DNA of 64,000 nucleotides from Glandiceps talaboti (Eukaryota; Hemichordata; Enteropneusta; Spengelidae): NCBI RefSeq assembly GCF_964340395.1, contig NC_135564.1, forward strand, positions 17,544,431 through 17,608,430. The letters run 5' to 3'. The notes beneath the pieces were generated by a model. The model was given only the letters and a program-made list of their open reading frames with translations. It did not search any database and was not told where the DNA came from. Below are positions 55,501 through 58,513 of this stretch, in pieces. Position 1 is the stretch's first letter. Every line of letters starts with the position of its first letter. Position numbers and translations under genes: made by a program.

Positions 55501-58447
55501 TATGTCTACTTTGCCCCATTGCCACCTACATGTATGTCTACTTTTCTCCATTGCCACCTATGTCTACTTTTCTCCATTACCACCTATGTCTACTTTGCCC
55601 CATTGCCACCTACATGTATGTCTACTTTTTTCCATTGCCACCTATGTCTACTTTGCCCCATTGCCACCTACATGTATGTCTACTTTTCTCCATTGCCACC
55701 TATGTCTACTTTCCTCCATTGCCACCTGTGTTTACTTTGTTCCATTGCCACCTACATGTATGTCTACTTTTCTCCATTGCCACCTATGTCTACTTTCCTC
55801 CATTGCCACCTGTGTTTACTTTGTTCCATTGCCACTGATGTTTATGTTTTACCATTGCCACCTACATGTATGTCTACTTTGTTCCATTGCTACCTATATT
55901 TACTTTGTTCCATTGCTGTGAATATTATCGATTGTATTATTGATTTTCACACTTCCCGCAGAGAATTATAATAAAGGATCTTATAAAGCACTTATTGATT
56001 TCTGCTTTTCATAATTCCAAGTCATATACATGTAGTACATTTTGAATACTTCACTCCCACACACTTGTATTAAATTGTATGTCGTATCTATAACATTGTG
56101 TCTGAGAAAAAGAAAATTACTACTGATAGTGATACAAAGATAGGTAGAATCAAATTATAACAACTTGTCACCTAGTCATACAATAAACATACTTTGATTT
56201 GAATATATTTCATCTTTTCGTCTGTATCGTTGATGATGTATGTAGAAATTATTTCTCAATATTTGTCTTTGTTCAGTCGAAGAAAGTAAGAGTGGCTTAA
56301 GGAGCCTTGTCACTTTGAATTAAAAATGAATAGTGACATAGGAGGCTTTGTCACTTCACAATAAAGATGAATAGTGAGATAAGGGGCTTTCTCACTTTGA
56401 ATTAAAAATGAATAGTGACATAGGAGGCTTTGTCACTTCATAGTAAAGATGAATAGTGACATAAGGGGCCTTGTTACTTCACATTAAAGATGAATAGGGA
56501 CATAAGGGGCCTTGTCACTTTGAATTAAAAATGAATAGTGACATAGGAGGCCTTGTCACTTCACAATAAAGATGAATAGTGACATAAGGGGCCTTGTCAC
56601 TTCACATTAAAAATGAATAGGGACATAAGGGGCCTTGTCACTTTGAATCAAAGATAAACAGCGATGAAACCTTTATGATAGGAATATTTTCTGATGAAGA
56701 AAATGTAGATAGGAAGATATGCAGGCTTAATTTTTTTAAAAGAGAGAAAGTAATAGTGATTCTAATGTTTTGACTCATATATTGAACACAACAGAAATAA
56801 TGACATAGAAGCATGTTGCCGTGATGTAGAACAGTCAGGATATAAATCCTGTGTTTTCTGTTCACGTGCGTATAAGTTTGCTTGTGCATGATTTAAATAT
56901 ATTTATACCACTTCAATTTGAGTTGGACACAGTTTACTGCAGGCAGAATTTGATTAAAACTTAAAAGTCAGTATGGTTGTAAGTAAGCAAAGGAGACATT
57001 CAATTTAATAGTCAGGATATAAATCCTGTGTTTTCTGTTCACGTTTGTATAACTTGGCTTGTGCATGATTTAAATATATTCTTACTTCTTCAATTTGAGT
57101 TGGACACAGTTTACTGCAGGCAGAATTTGATTAAAAGTCAGTATGGTTGTAAGTAAGTAAAGGTGTCATTCAATTTGACCCTATTCAGCTATGTAGGTTT
57201 TATCCAGGCACTTTATTTTCCTCATACATTAATTAACACATACATGTACACGGTAGAGGCTTACTGTCAGTGAACTTTCTTTGACAGCTAGCTTTTGAAA
57301 TTTATGGATCTGAACCATCCAGTATACAACGGTTGCCATGCTAGTATTAAAAAAAATACTTGTTGAAGTACATGTATGGAGATGTATGTATTAGTTTTAT
57401 GGCCTCTTTACATAAAAGCTCACATTCACAATGAATGAAAAGGTAATTGGCAATCCTGCATGTATAAGAAATATAAGACAATGAAAATATGCTCATTCAT
57501 GGTATAGTTACGGTATCATTGCCCCAGAGGTATTAAACAAAATTACATAATTATTAATGTTGTAAATTGAATTTGATGTGTGTATGCTCCTTCAAGAATG
57601 TCGACAAAAATACATGAAACTGAAGACAATGAAAGTATCCATGTTAAAATCGTGTACTTTTCTTTTATCTTTGCAGATGGCAGTCAATGATAAAACTGGT
57701 ACCAATAAATCGGCCAAATCACCAGCTACTCCCAAAATGGAGAAGAAAATTGGACACAGACGTGTTGATACATTTGGTGAGACCACCTACAAAAAGGTAA
57801 GTCTTTTGAGTATAGTTGACAACTACAGTTGTTGAAACCATGTACTAAAACTTGTGGATTTTATACGATGTTAGATTTCTCCCTCAAAAAATATCTTGGA
57901 GGGATGTTTACAGTGTTATTATGTACCTAAAATGTCATCGTATTTGAATTACAGAGATTAGGTTTGTCTTTCAACAGATTATACACTTTTCTGATGAAAA
58001 AATCTAAAATTATAAATAAGGTCCGCTATATAAAGCTTTCTCAATATTGTTGGTGTAAAATGGGGCATGCATGCTTGCATCCAAGATTATAAACATCTTG
58101 ACCTGACAAAACAAGTGTCGCCAAGCAAGTACATAATCAACTTATGACTTTGTGCTATGCACAGTTTGAGACTTTGTGATCCAAATACTTGTTTATTTTT
58201 CAGACAACGTCATCAGCTTTGATGTCAGCTATACAACTAGGTATAGGACATGCTGTGGGTGGATTGTCAGCCAAACCAGAGAGAGACGTTCTGATGCAAG
58301 ATTTTACAGTAGTAGAAAGTGTATTCTTTCCAAGGTAATACATCCTGTGACATGTAATTATACATTTTTAGCACAACCGTACACTAAAGAAGTTCAGTAG
58401 GGCTGTAGGCATGTCATAAAATGTCTGTGTATGTGCAGTTGTGTGTG

Positions 58448-58513
<66 letters not shown>

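Larger units (their letters stand above)
9401..57676 (+). other. PIP5K1 intron 2, about 48.3 kb, repeat-rich
   Basis: It lies between the donor GTAAGA at 9401 and the acceptor TTTATCTTTGCAG ending at 57676. It is filled with MITEs, a SINE, foldback elements and tandem duplications listed separately. Open frames inside are short (mostly under 100 codons), lack recognised domains, and many are translations of repeats. Additional alternative exons or a nested RNA gene cannot be excluded. Confidence 0.65.

Noticed and set aside
55233-55971. Frames of 201, 179 and 175 codons, the longest in the window
   Set aside because: All three forward frames of one minisatellite are open; no domain, no consistent frame, no splice context needed to explain them.
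56690-56700. CTGATGAAGAAAA as another hammerhead-like core (also 57991)
   Set aside because: No stem between CTGATGA and GAAA.
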